Shown one piece after another: positions 27,293 through 36,625 of a stretch of 64,000 nucleotides of DNA (the stretch's first letter is position 1; each line of letters opens with the position of its first letter). The notes beneath the pieces are model-generated. The model was not told where the DNA came from, did no database searches, and saw only the letters and a list, made by a program, of their open reading frames with translations. The translations under genes were made by a program, and so were the position numbers. Source of the stretch: Vibrio hannami. Its GTDB lineage: Bacteria > Pseudomonadota > Gammaproteobacteria > Enterobacterales > Vibrionaceae. Where the stretch lies: positions 1,674,001-1,738,000 of the forward strand of contig NZ_JARQZP010000007.1 of NCBI RefSeq assembly GCF_029589055.1, in the 5' to 3' direction.

Positions 27293-27312
27293 GTTTATCT
27301 CTCTTTTAGAAG

Positions 27313-28269
27313 CTACAAATAGTAACTTTCTACAATCTGAATAAATTTCTCAACTTCATCTTGTGGTAGTGCGTTTACACCAGCTGCTGCCTCGCGGCCA
27401 CCACCTGTGGGGAAGCTACCACATATCTCCCCTGCACCTTTTTTATTATTTAAAGGTGCTCGCAATGAAACGGTATAGGTTTCATCTTTGTTCAGAGTAA
27501 AAACAGCATGCGCGGAATCCGGTGTCTGGTTCGCCAGATAGTTACCAAATACGCCACTTATACGGCGTGAAGCCGCACTATTTGGAAGCTCGAAAACTTT
27601 TAACTTGTCGCTTTCGTGCATCGGTTTCACTGATAGCGCCAAATCCATATCTTCCCGATACGCTTCTTGCAATTGGTAGTAAGGAGATGCTTTGTCTGCA
27701 ATCGCATCAAATGGAGACGGGTATTTTAGGAGCGCTTTGTAAAGATCAGCTGGATGAAAGTGAAGGTCTTCCACTTTTTCGCCATAACCATTGTAGTTAA
27801 TCAGCGTTCCCAACTCTTTAAGCAGTGCCTTTTGCTCTGCGTCGTATCCGGCTTTATCTGCTAACTGATCCGCTTTCGCAATCAGGTTATCACCATATGC
27901 AGCGGTGATGGCCCAATCGTGATACCTTCCCTCAAGCAAGCTATCTATAATCAATGCGGTACAGCAGTTTGCATCCAGATCGATATGCGCTTCAAGGTTC
28001 GAACTCGTTGGAATATCACCAGATTGGTGGTGGTCTGCATAAAACACTTTCGCGCCAGAAATCAGTGCCTCTTCTAGAGCTTTGCTGTTCTTAAGCATGG
28101 AGACATCAAGAACCGTTAACTTATCTCCGCTTTTAGGAGAAACTTTTGCCAGCAGATTGATATCACGCTTAACACCGGTAACTAATTCTGCTTCGACCGG
28201 CTTATCTAAACGCAATTGAAGTAATGCAACGATGCCATCCGCATCACCGTTAAAAAGATCGTAATTCAA
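27313..28269 (-). CDS. DHH-family phosphoesterase (candidate pAp or nano-RNA phosphatase)
   Basis: 318 residues with a TTG start and AGGA nine bases upstream. The N-terminal DHH domain has FNGDADGIVALLQ (residues 6-18) and the signature DHH in FYADHHQSGD, near residue 94. A C-terminal DHHA1-type end carries GAGEICGSFPTGGGREAAAG, a substrate-binding glycine loop. Such proteins include NrnA, which removes phosphate from pAp (3'-phosphoadenosine 5'-phosphate) and trims very short RNAs. The gene starts only 23 bases after cysC and is likely co-transcribed with the PAPS-synthesis genes, which makes a pAp-clearing role attractive. That role is inference; the family call is firm. Confidence 0.82.
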   Translation of the reverse strand: MNYDLFNGDADGIVALLQLRLDKPVEAELVTGVKRDINLLAKVSPKSGDKLTVLDVSMLKNSKALEEALISGAKVFYADHHQSGDIPTSSNLEAHIDLDANCCTALIIDSLLEGRYHDWAITAAYGDNLIAKADQLADKAGYDAEQKALLKELGTLINYNGYGEKVEDLHFHPADLYKALLKYPSPFDAIADKASPYYQLQEAYREDMDLALSVKPMHESDKLKVFELPNSAASRRISGVFGNYLANQTPDSAHAVFTLNKDETYTVSLRAPLNNKKGAGEICGSFPTGGGREAAAGVNALPQDEVEKFIQIVESYYL

Positions 28270-28292
28270 AGCTTATTCCTTTGCTTTTCTGG

Positions 28293-28937
28293 TTAAGCGG
28301 CTTTCACGTAGCCATTCGCAAGTAAGTAACTAATGACTTCTCTAGCGCACTCTTCAACAGATTTGTCGGCTGTTTTTATATGAACTTCGGGCTTTTCTGG
28401 TAACTCATAAGCCGAGTCAATTCCCGTGAAGTTTTTAATCTCACCTGCTCGCGCTTTTTTGTATAGCCCCTTAGGGTCGCGCTGTTCACAAATCTCCAGC
28501 GGAGTATCGACAAAGACTTCTATAAACTGGCCGTCAGACAATGTATCTCGAACCATAGTGCGGTCATTAGTGAACGGGGAAATAAAGGCCGTCGAGACCA
28601 ATAACCCTGCATCAACAAACAGCTTTGATACTTCTCCAATTCGGCGAATATTCTCAATTCGGTCTTCATCTGAAAAGCCCAAATCGCCATTTAGACCATG
28701 ACGAACATTGTCGCCATCAAGCACGTAGGTTTTACAACCCAGGTCGTAAAGCATTTTATCGACAGCATTTGCCACCGTCGATTTCCCGGAGCCACTTAAC
28801 CCGGTAAACCATAATACTGCTGGTTTATGCCCATTAAGCTTAGCTCGCTCGTTATGAGAGACACTCGCCAGATGCCAAACAACATCCGATGATTTTTCTT
28901 GTCCTGTTTCAATTTCTTTATATGGTGACATACCCAT
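28293..28937 (-). CDS. cysC: Adenylyl-sulfate (APS) kinase
   Basis: 214-residue cytosolic kinase converting APS and ATP to PAPS, the donor for sulfite production and for sulfotransferases. It has the P-loop GLSGSGKST (residues about 46-54), LDGDNVRHGLNGDLGF, and FIEVFVDTPLEICEQRDPKG. The start overlaps the stop of the transporter gene by one base (TAATG), showing coupling in the cysD-cysN-transporter-cysC operon. Confidence 0.96.
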   Translation of the reverse strand: MGMSPYKEIETGQEKSSDVVWHLASVSHNERAKLNGHKPAVLWFTGLSGSGKSTVANAVDKMLYDLGCKTYVLDGDNVRHGLNGDLGFSDEDRIENIRRIGEVSKLFVDAGLLVSTAFISPFTNDRTMVRDTLSDGQFIEVFVDTPLEICEQRDPKGLYKKARAGEIKNFTGIDSAYELPEKPEVHIKTADKSVEECAREVISYLLANGYVKAA

Positions 28938-30664
28938 TAAACTCCATATACCCAGACGATGGCACTCACCGCTGTAATTCCATACACAAGGCTAACCGGA
29001 AGACCGATTTTCACAAAATCAGAAATCTTATAACAACCTGCGTTAAATACCATTAGATTGGTTTGATATCCGTAAGGACTGATAAAGCTAGCACTGGCAC
29101 CGAACGCAACCGCCATAATAAATGCCATAGGGTTGGCATCGAGGCTTAATGCGAGGCTATAAGCGATAGGAAAGCTCAGAGCTGCCGCGGCATTATTGGT
29201 CACTAATTCCGTTAGGAGCCAGGTCATCACATACACTACGATTAGCGCGCCTATTGGGGTCATTTCCGTTAGGTAAGATTCCTGAAAAACGTGTAACCCA
29301 TCCAGCACACCACTATTTGTAAGCGCCTTAGAAAGTAGCAATGCTGATGCAATAATTAGCCATAGGTCGCTTGGGAAACGTCTGATGATTTCTCGCGAAG
29401 TCAGAGTACCCGAAAGAATCAAAGCACCAAGCAACAAAAACATACCTTTAAACAGTGACAACGCACCAATAGCCGCAAGAACTAAGGTACCAACAAAGCC
29501 AACCGCTACTAAGGTTTCTTTTGCGCCACTTAGCTTCGATTCAGGTTCAACACCCGATAGCAAAATAAAGTTTTTATAGATATTGTGGCGAGACTTAAAG
29601 TCGTTACCCGCCGCTAACACCAGATAATCACCTGCCAAAAGTTCAACTTCACCGAGCTTGCCCGAAACGCGTTCGCCATCTCGCCTGATGGCAACCACAC
29701 CCGCATCAAAAAGAGCCCGGAAGCCAACGGTTTTTAACGTTTTACCTACCAGCACACTTTCTGGTCTGATAACCACCTCAGAAAGGTTATCCATAGGTAG
29801 TCCATTTTGGTCTGCAAAAATACTCAGCCCTTCAAATTGGTTAAGTTGCATCACCTTGGTGATATCCCCGGTAAATACCAGCCTGTCACCTTCCTGAATC
29901 ACTTCTGTCGGTGACACTGGCGATATCGGAGAAGAAGCACGAATAATCTCAACTAAAAACAGAGATTCCAGATGTCGTAATCCATTCTTTTCGATACTTT
30001 TTCCAATCAAAGAAGAGCCAGGTAACACCTTGGCATCAATAAAGTATTCTCTGTAGCTTTCCTGCTCAGTATTTCTTTCAGGAAGAAAACGACTCACTAA
30101 CCACAGTACAAAACCACTGGCCAACACAACGCATGCACCAACGGCTGTGAAGTCAAAAAAGTGGAGAGGCTCCAGGCTCGTTTCAATCACCAAACTATTC
30201 ACGATAAGGTTGGTTGAAGTACCAACAAGCGTTAGCGTACCACCAAGAATGGCAGCATAAGAAAGAGGTAGTAAAAGTTTGCTTGATGCGTGATAGGGAT
30301 TGCTTCGGATAGGTGCCAACATGGTTGAAACCACTGCCGTATTATTCAAAAACGCCGACGTAATGGCTGTCATACCAAACAATCGTAGCCAGGTTCCAGA
30401 GTATTTCTCACGAATAATCGTGGTGGCGACTGAGCGTAAAAGGCGGGTTTTTTCTAAAGCCAATGAACATGTCATCAGCAAAATCAAAGTAAGCAAGCCC
30501 TCGTTAGAAGCGCTTGAAATAACATCCCCCGTTGACACAACACCAGATGCAAATAACAGCACCATAGCGCAACCAAAAACGGCGGCGGGGCGATGCTGAA
30601 ATTTAATCAATCCGGCTATCGTGGCAAGAAAGACGGTAATAACAAAAATAGATTCGAAAGACAT
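28937..30664 (-). CDS. SLC13/DASS-family transporter with RCK_C domains, probable sulfate importer
   Basis: 575-residue inner-membrane protein with about ten transmembrane helices. Two TrkA-C (RCK_C) domains sit in the middle, at about 200-290 and 290-375 (KVLPGSSLIGKSIEKNG; VIRPESVLVGKTLKTVG). Related proteins are Na+-coupled anion carriers. The position between cysN and cysC argues for sulfate as substrate, as this gene order is common in vibrios. SxNNTAxV-type motifs are present: SAFLNNTAVVSTM and ELVTNNAAAALSF. Substrate by context only. Confidence 0.85.
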   Translation of the reverse strand: MSFESIFVITVFLATIAGLIKFQHRPAAVFGCAMVLLFASGVVSTGDVISSASNEGLLTLILLMTCSLALEKTRLLRSVATTIIREKYSGTWLRLFGMTAITSAFLNNTAVVSTMLAPIRSNPYHASSKLLLPLSYAAILGGTLTLVGTSTNLIVNSLVIETSLEPLHFFDFTAVGACVVLASGFVLWLVSRFLPERNTEQESYREYFIDAKVLPGSSLIGKSIEKNGLRHLESLFLVEIIRASSPISPVSPTEVIQEGDRLVFTGDITKVMQLNQFEGLSIFADQNGLPMDNLSEVVIRPESVLVGKTLKTVGFRALFDAGVVAIRRDGERVSGKLGEVELLAGDYLVLAAGNDFKSRHNIYKNFILLSGVEPESKLSGAKETLVAVGFVGTLVLAAIGALSLFKGMFLLLGALILSGTLTSREIIRRFPSDLWLIIASALLLSKALTNSGVLDGLHVFQESYLTEMTPIGALIVVYVMTWLLTELVTNNAAAALSFPIAYSLALSLDANPMAFIMAVAFGASASFISPYGYQTNLMVFNAGCYKISDFVKIGLPVSLVYGITAVSAIVWVYGV

Positions 30665-30725
30665 AAGTGAAGAGTAGTCAGCAGTAAGCAGTCAGCCACC
30701 CGTAAAGATGGCTGACAATGGAGCA

Positions 30726-32138
30726 TTAGCCTAGCTTTTTAGCGCCCCAGTGTGGGAAGTGCTTACAGACAAGCGCATTTAGCTCTAACTCGAACTCGCT
30801 ATATTCAGCAGGAGCTTTAGCACTTACCAAGCCACCTTCAGCTGCGCCACGAATCATACCGGCTCCAACAGTCACGTTGGTAAGCCTGTCTATAATGATA
30901 AACGCACCTGTGTGACGGTTCTTCTCGTAAGCATCAAACTGAACTTCCTCCGTGAAGTGGAACTGGCAGCGGCCAATTTCATTTAGGTCAAGCTGCTGAG
31001 TCGCCTCTTTTTCCATGGTGTTGACGTTAACTTTATAGTCAATCGCCTGAGCTTCACCATATACAGACTTCGAACCGACTTTAATTTGATACTGCCTGTC
31101 CAAATGCATAGGCTCTTCTGTCATCCAAACCACATCCGCAATCACGTTTGCGCTCGATTCTGGCTTGTCGTGTGGGCGAACAATCATATCGCCACGGCTG
31201 ATATCGATTTCATCTTCCAACGTAATGGTAACCGCCATATCAGTAGAGGCCGTTTCCAAGTCACCATCAAAGGTCACTATCGATTCAACTTTGCTTTCTT
31301 TTCCAGAAGGCAGGGCCATAACGGTATCACCAACACGGATATCACCAGCGGCAATAGTGCCAGCAAAGCCTCGGAAATCCAGATTTGGACGATTCACATA
31401 CTGCACCGGGAATCGGAAAGACTGGAAGTCGTCTCTACGAATGTTTACTGAGTTCAGTAGTTTCATCAGCGGAGAGCCTGGGTACCAGGTCATATTCTCG
31501 CTTTCGTTTACAACGTTATCGCCCTTAAGTGCTGAAATTGGAACAAAGCGGATATCATCAAAAGCAAGCTCTTTAGAAAACTCACGATAATCGTCTTTGA
31601 TCTTCTTATACACTTCCTGATCGTAATCGACGATATCCATTTTGTTTACAGCAACAATGATATGTTTAATACCCAGTAGCGAGCAGATATAGCTGTGGCG
31701 ACGAGTCTGAACCTGAACACCATATCGGGCATCAATCAGGATAATCGCCAAGTCACAAGTTGAGGCACCAGTCGCCATGTTACGAGTGTACTGCTCATGC
31801 CCCGGAGTATCCGCGATGATAAACTTGCGCTGCTCGGTCGAGAAATAACGGTAAGCGACATCGATAGTGATGCCTTGCTCACGCTCGGACTGCAGGCCAT
31901 CAACCAATAGAGCTAAATCGAATTCTTCATCCGTCGTATTAAAACGCTTGGAATCTTTCTCGATAGCAGACATCTGATCTTCAAAAATCATCTTGCTATC
32001 ATAAAGCAGACGGCCAATTAATGTCGATTTACCATCATCTACACTGCCACATGTAAGAAAACGCAGCAGATCTTTGTTCTCGTGAACCTTTAGGTATTCC
32101 TCGATATCTGAGGCAATCAAATTTGAACTGTGAGACAT
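30726..32138 (-). CDS. cysN: Sulfate adenylyltransferase subunit 1 (GTPase)
   Basis: 470-residue regulatory GTPase of ATP sulfurylase; GTP hydrolysis drives APS formation. It has an EF-Tu-like G domain with CGSVDDGKSTLIG (P-loop), DTPGHEQYTRN and NKMD, followed by two beta-barrel domains. MSHSSNLIASDIEEYL is chosen as start because its ATG overlaps the cysD stop (TAATG). A frame that opens 29 residues upstream lies inside cysD. Confidence 0.96.
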   Translation of the reverse strand: MSHSSNLIASDIEEYLKVHENKDLLRFLTCGSVDDGKSTLIGRLLYDSKMIFEDQMSAIEKDSKRFNTTDEEFDLALLVDGLQSEREQGITIDVAYRYFSTEQRKFIIADTPGHEQYTRNMATGASTCDLAIILIDARYGVQVQTRRHSYICSLLGIKHIIVAVNKMDIVDYDQEVYKKIKDDYREFSKELAFDDIRFVPISALKGDNVVNESENMTWYPGSPLMKLLNSVNIRRDDFQSFRFPVQYVNRPNLDFRGFAGTIAAGDIRVGDTVMALPSGKESKVESIVTFDGDLETASTDMAVTITLEDEIDISRGDMIVRPHDKPESSANVIADVVWMTEEPMHLDRQYQIKVGSKSVYGEAQAIDYKVNVNTMEKEATQQLDLNEIGRCQFHFTEEVQFDAYEKNRHTGAFIIIDRLTNVTVGAGMIRGAAEGGLVSAKAPAEYSEFELELNALVCKHFPHWGAKKLG

Positions 32139-33046
32139 TAGAAGTACCCCTCCATCTTCTTCTTCTCCATAGAACCCGCTGAGTCGTGGTCGATCACACG
32201 ACCTTGACGCTCTGAAGTGGTACATAGCAACATTTCCTGAATTACTTCAGGCAGAGTTTGCGCTTCAGACTCTACCGCACCCGTAAGCGGATAACAGCCA
32301 AGAGTTCTAAATCGAACCATCTTCATTTCAGGCACTTCGCCTTCTTCTAAAGGCATGCGCTCATCATCAACCATGATTAGCGTACCATCGCGCTCAACGA
32401 CTGGGCGCTTTTCAGAAAGGTACAGTGGCACAATCTCGATATTTTCCAGATAGATATACTGCCAGATATCCAGTTCCGTCCAGTTAGATAGTGGGAATAC
32501 GCGAATGCTTTCTCCCTTCTCTACTTTCGAGTTATAGATGTTCCACAGCTCAGGACGCTGGTTTTTAGGATCCCAGCGGTGGTTTTTATCACGGAAAGAA
32601 TACACACGTTCTTTTGCACGAGACTTCTCTTCATCACGACGTGCACCACCAAATGCAGCATCAAAACCGTACTTGTCTAGCGCCTGCTTCAAACCCTCGG
32701 TTTTCATAATATCGGTATGCTTAGCACTGCCATGAACAAACGGGTTGATGTTCATTTCAAGGCCACGTGGGTTCTTGTGAACAATCAAATCGAAATCGTA
32801 CTCTTTTGCAAGGCGATCACGGAACGCGATCATCTCTTTAAACTTCCAATTGGTATCCACATGCATCAGCGGAAACGGAATTTTTCCAGGATAGAAGGCT
32901 TTGCGTGCCAAATGAAGTAGCACGGATGAATCTTTACCAACCGAGTAAAGCATTACAGGGTTATCAAACTCTGCTGCCACTTCACGCATAATCTGGATAG
33001 ACTCAGCTTCCAGTGCTTTGAGGTGAGTTAATCTTTTTTTGTCCAT
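32138..33046 (-). CDS. cysD: Sulfate adenylyltransferase subunit 2
   Basis: 302 residues, the same as the E. coli protein. It catalyses ATP + sulfate to APS + PPi with CysN. It is an N-type PP-loop enzyme: SVGKDSSVLLHLARKAF (residues about 37-53), then GGARRDEEKSRAKER and FPLSNWTELDIWQYI. First gene of the cysD-cysN-transporter-cysC unit. The 142-base gap upstream to wecA could hold a promoter, so this unit may be independent of the capsule operon although it runs the same way. Confidence 0.97.
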   Translation of the reverse strand: MDKKRLTHLKALEAESIQIMREVAAEFDNPVMLYSVGKDSSVLLHLARKAFYPGKIPFPLMHVDTNWKFKEMIAFRDRLAKEYDFDLIVHKNPRGLEMNINPFVHGSAKHTDIMKTEGLKQALDKYGFDAAFGGARRDEEKSRAKERVYSFRDKNHRWDPKNQRPELWNIYNSKVEKGESIRVFPLSNWTELDIWQYIYLENIEIVPLYLSEKRPVVERDGTLIMVDDERMPLEEGEVPEMKMVRFRTLGCYPLTGAVESEAQTLPEVIQEMLLCTTSERQGRVIDHDSAGSMEKKKMEGYF

Positions 33047-33188
33047 AGTTTTTATTTGCCTTTAGTAATCGACGGATTACCTATGATTTTCATCATGAAT
33101 TAAGAATACGGTTACAAGGCTAACATCGAGCCCAATAAACTCCAATGCGAATCGTTTATAACTTATAGCAATTCTTTAGTAATAGCGT

Positions 33189-34283
33189 TTATCTCATCAA
33201 CTTCTTCTGATGGAGTTCTCTCTTCTTTTTCCAGCTTCTTAGTGTCGTGACTATCTTCCAGATATGTCTCATTGCAACAAAATATACAAAGAACAGCGCA
33301 ACGAACAGGTACAGCATTACATACTCATGGACCGCTGTAAGTTCTCCATAAATGCCAAACGCAGCACAGAGGATACTGAAAGAGACAATTGTGATTAGAG
33401 TTTTGGAGGACGAGAACCCTAGCCTTTGAAAAATATGATGCAGGTGCAATTTGTCTGCCTTTAAAGGCGATTGTCTCTTACCAATTCGCCGTAGCATAAC
33501 CATGACCATATCCATAACGGGTACCGCCGTTATCCATAGGGCAGTGACAGGCCTTAGTGACACCTCTTTGGTCATAGGAGCCGCAAATTGGGTGCTTTCG
33601 ACAAGGAGCCAAATGATCGTAAAACCAATAAAATAACTGCCGGAGTCACCCATAAACACCTTTAAAGTGCGATGAGGGACAATGTCCAGATTACACAAAA
33701 TGTATGGCAACATCGCGACAACGAATAAAATACAGAAGGCGCCTAAGTTCGTTTGACCGGCGTGAAAAAAGAAATAACCCAGACTGCCAAATGTTACTGC
33801 AGAAAGACCACCTAATAGCCCATCCAACCCATCGGACATATTGAAAGCTGTTATCGCTGCGATAACAGCAAGGATCGTGAACAACTCTTTACCGTTGGGA
33901 ATAAATATATCCCCAAAACCAAAAAGGTCACCTAAATGAACAAGGTTTGCTTTGTGACTAAATGTTAGCCACACCGATAGTAGGGTTAATATCAGAAGGC
34001 GAAACTTAGCACCTAGTTCAATCTTATCGTCTAGTGCACCAACGGTGACCAAAACTGCTGAACAGAAGAGGTAGTTTCCAGAACGAGGCAAAAACTCAGG
34101 ATGGGTAGCAAGAACTGCAAGTATAGTAAAGAATAGAGATATACCACCAACTAGCGGAATATCTCCAGTATGAACCTTTCTGGCCGTTGGCCTATCAACA
34201 TATCCGTGTTTTACCGCTGCTTTTCTTAAACCTAACACAAACATTGTCGACAAAATGAAAGTTAAAGCCGTAATAGTCAACAT
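33189..34283 (-). CDS. wecA: WecA-type undecaprenyl-phosphate HexNAc-1-phosphate transferase
   Basis: 364-residue polytopic enzyme (about 11 helices) of the MraY/WecA family. It moves a sugar-1-phosphate, typically GlcNAc from UDP-GlcNAc, onto undecaprenyl phosphate to start polysaccharide synthesis. Motifs: ALDDKIELG (Asp pair), AFNMSDGLDGLLGG (catalytic Asp region), KVFMGDSGSYFIG, and the cytosolic HLHHIFQRLG. It sits at the distal end of the capsule block, next to kpsT. It could serve O-antigen or this capsule; ABC-exported group 2 capsules do not normally need it. Confidence 0.9.
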   Translation of the reverse strand: MLTITALTFILSTMFVLGLRKAAVKHGYVDRPTARKVHTGDIPLVGGISLFFTILAVLATHPEFLPRSGNYLFCSAVLVTVGALDDKIELGAKFRLLILTLLSVWLTFSHKANLVHLGDLFGFGDIFIPNGKELFTILAVIAAITAFNMSDGLDGLLGGLSAVTFGSLGYFFFHAGQTNLGAFCILFVVAMLPYILCNLDIVPHRTLKVFMGDSGSYFIGFTIIWLLVESTQFAAPMTKEVSLRPVTALWITAVPVMDMVMVMLRRIGKRQSPLKADKLHLHHIFQRLGFSSSKTLITIVSFSILCAAFGIYGELTAVHEYVMLYLFVALFFVYFVAMRHIWKIVTTLRSWKKKRELHQKKLMR

Positions 34284-34388
34284 GTATATTTTTTATTCTC
34301 TATAGGTACACCTAGCCAAATACACCATACAATTATTTGCACATGGCAGTCTATAAGATATTTCAATTAATAATAGTAGATAATAAGC

Positions 34389-35039
34389 CTAAAGCTTACT
34401 GTAAATATCGAGAGCTTCTTCCAGATCAGGATAAAAGGTTAGTTCACCCTGATGAAGAATAATTGCACTATTGCAGAACTCTTTTATCTCCTTTATATCG
34501 TGACTCACCATAATGACACTGGCATTACGGCTCTTATCCAATAAAGCTTGCTTTGCTTTTTTCCGGAACTTTTGATCTCCTACAGATGTAGCTTCATCAA
34601 TAAGATAGACATCAAAATCAATAGCAACACAGGTACCAAACGCCAGACGAGATCGCATACCGCTGGAATAGCTTTTAACTGGCAAGTCATACTTAATACC
34701 AAGTTCAGCGAAATCTTTTACCTTCTCTTCGTACTCATCGAGATCCGCCACACCATTTACTCGACCGATAAAACGTGTATTTTCACGCCCCGTCATCTGC
34801 GGATGAATACCTGTAGCCAAAGCCACTGGCCAAGAGATCGATTTACTGGTAATAACACGTCCCTTATTGGGGTACTCACTGCCTGCAATAATACGAAACA
34901 GTGTCGACTTACCTGCTCCGTTTGAGCCAAGTAACGCGATGCTATGCCCTTCGGGAAAGCAAAAGTTAACATCCTGGAAAACGTATTGGTTACCAAGTTC
35001 GGATGGGTAGTATTTGGTTAGGTTTTGTAACTCTATCAT
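34389..35039 (-). CDS. kpsT: Capsule ABC exporter ATPase KpsT
   Basis: 216-residue nucleotide-binding subunit that pairs with KpsM to export polysaccharide. Walker A GSNGAGKSTLF (about 38-48), signature SYSSGMRSRLAFG, Walker B VYLIDEATSVGD, and switch His in VSHD. It has no C-terminal carbohydrate-binding domain, so it is of the KpsT (capsule) rather than the Wzt O9a type. It lies about 25 kb from kpsM, at the other end of the locus. Confidence 0.93.
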   Translation of the reverse strand: MIELQNLTKYYPSELGNQYVFQDVNFCFPEGHSIALLGSNGAGKSTLFRIIAGSEYPNKGRVITSKSISWPVALATGIHPQMTGRENTRFIGRVNGVADLDEYEEKVKDFAELGIKYDLPVKSYSSGMRSRLAFGTCVAIDFDVYLIDEATSVGDQKFRKKAKQALLDKSRNASVIMVSHDIKEIKEFCNSAIILHQGELTFYPDLEEALDIYSKL

Positions 35040-35049
35040 TACGGCTAGC

Positions 35050-35661
35050 TTATACTTCTGCTAGTTCAGCACGATATTGAAGAACTTTTTTCCTAATCAA
35101 AGGGCCGTTAGGTCTTGCTTCAAGGGCCAGCTCCATTAAGCGCAAAGCAAGTGTCTTATCGGAAGCTTCCATTCTCAAAGCTTCATCACGTAAAAAGTCG
35201 ATATCTAAGTCGTCTTTAATATCTTCTGGTACAACTTTGTAAATATCCAACCTTGGCGGGCGTTTGATATGTAAAAACGAGTAGCATTTGTCTATCAAAG
35301 CTTCTATTTTAGCCTGTTCTAAAGCATATAGTGCACTCACTAAAACTTCTCTATCCTGAACTGAAGTAGATATTTCCAACTCACCATTCTCTAAAGCACG
35401 AATCAACTCTGCTTTTCGTTGCATACGAACAACTGATTCAAAACTGGTATTTACTTTAATTACCGATTGTTTCCCCTTTTGTTCAGGAAACAGCTCTACG
35501 GTCCAGCTCTTATCAATATCCTTCAGATATAACGAAATAGAGCCAGATTCGATCTGTTTAAGCTCATCCTTAAATAAAAACTGGATGGACTTACTTAACG
35601 CCTTGATTTGAAATCGCTTTGGTATGATCGTCAAAGCCGCTAGCAGTAGTTTATTGTTCAT
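35050..35661 (-). CDS. Uncharacterised protein with SCP2-like N-terminal domain
   Basis: 203 residues. The first about 100 (LSKSIQFLFKDELKQIESGS, then LYLKDIDKSWTVELFPEQ) recall the SCP2 lipid-binding fold as in YhbT/UbiJ. The recognition is by pattern only. The C-terminus (IDFLRDEALRMEASDKTLAL) is a helical pair like a TPR unit. It is ten bases upstream of kpsT in the same direction. Membership of the export or assembly machinery is suggested by place only. Confidence 0.55.
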   Translation of the reverse strand: MNNKLLLAALTIIPKRFQIKALSKSIQFLFKDELKQIESGSISLYLKDIDKSWTVELFPEQKGKQSVIKVNTSFESVVRMQRKAELIRALENGELEISTSVQDREVLVSALYALEQAKIEALIDKCYSFLHIKRPPRLDIYKVVPEDIKDDLDIDFLRDEALRMEASDKTLALRLMELALEARPNGPLIRKKVLQYRAELAEV

Positions 35662-35690
35662 ACATAAATCTTAATATTCGAGTATTTAAT

Positions 35691-36545
35691 TCAAAGTCTC
35701 ATGGACTCATCTTTTATGGCATCAAGCCTACCTAATCCAGTCCAACTGTCAAACACTGAACCGATATCTAATGCTATTCCGCCCCGCAATTTAATTTCAT
35801 GGCAATATAGCTTCCCAAGATAACCCGCTGCCACTAAAAAAACCGCACCTTTATAAGGAACCGAAATCTGATCAATAACAGTTTTATATTCTGTAGGGAA
35901 ATGTAGCTTCTTAGACTTCATAAATGTCTGGTGGCCTGGAATTTTTATATGTTTACATTGCTTAATCTGGAACGTCTTCATGAGTATTGAAGAGTTATCA
36001 GTATGAGAAATTACACCTAAGAAGTCTAAGTTATTCAAAACATCAAAAAATAGACCTTGTTTCTGGAAGGCTCTAAATATAAACACATCGAAAATTTGTT
36101 TATTTGGATGTTCAATAGCTGACTTATTAGCAAACTCAATTGCAACTGAATTCGCCAATCTAGCATTAAGGTTACTGGTGCTTAAAGGCTTACTATGGTG
36201 TAAATGACTTGGTGCTCCGATTACGTCGGCAGATGAAATCGCAATGTTCATGTGTTCGGACAAAATGGCAATGGATTCCTTAACCCAGCTCCTGCCAAAC
36301 TTTCTTCTAAGCGCAGGTTTAACTTGCTTCCCAAACTGATACAACAAAACTTCACTCTTCATCGTATCTTCATGCAGATATTCCGGATACGCTAATATTC
36401 TACCCTCTCCATCTCCCAGCCTAACTATAGAAAATGGCTCCGCATGGTCTATTTTTTGCACAATTAGCTCTTTTAATTCATTAGCATGCTCATGAGGACG
36501 ACTGGGAAAAAGCTTTACAGAAAGGAGGCGACCTCTTTGGATCAT
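35691..36545 (-). CDS. GT-D fold glycosyltransferase (DUF1792-like)
   Basis: 284 residues. The N-terminal FSIVRLGDGEGRILAY carries the R-x-GDGE signature of GT-D type glycosyltransferases (SP_1767/DUF1792 family). The C-terminal GYLGKLYCHEIKLRGGIALDIG matches the closing Rossmann-like element of that family, often written GPLG...LDIG. It probably adds a hexose to the capsule repeat. Donor and acceptor cannot be read. Confidence 0.7.
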   Translation of the reverse strand: MIQRGRLLSVKLFPSRPHEHANELKELIVQKIDHAEPFSIVRLGDGEGRILAYPEYLHEDTMKSEVLLYQFGKQVKPALRRKFGRSWVKESIAILSEHMNIAISSADVIGAPSHLHHSKPLSTSNLNARLANSVAIEFANKSAIEHPNKQIFDVFIFRAFQKQGLFFDVLNNLDFLGVISHTDNSSILMKTFQIKQCKHIKIPGHQTFMKSKKLHFPTEYKTVIDQISVPYKGAVFLVAAGYLGKLYCHEIKLRGGIALDIGSVFDSWTGLGRLDAIKDESMRL

Positions 36546-36625
36546 CTGATATTGTGTAAGGCTGAGCCTTTCTTGTTTCTTTGTTTTTTTCTTAACGGAT
36601 TACTAATATTAAACACCGCTACCTC

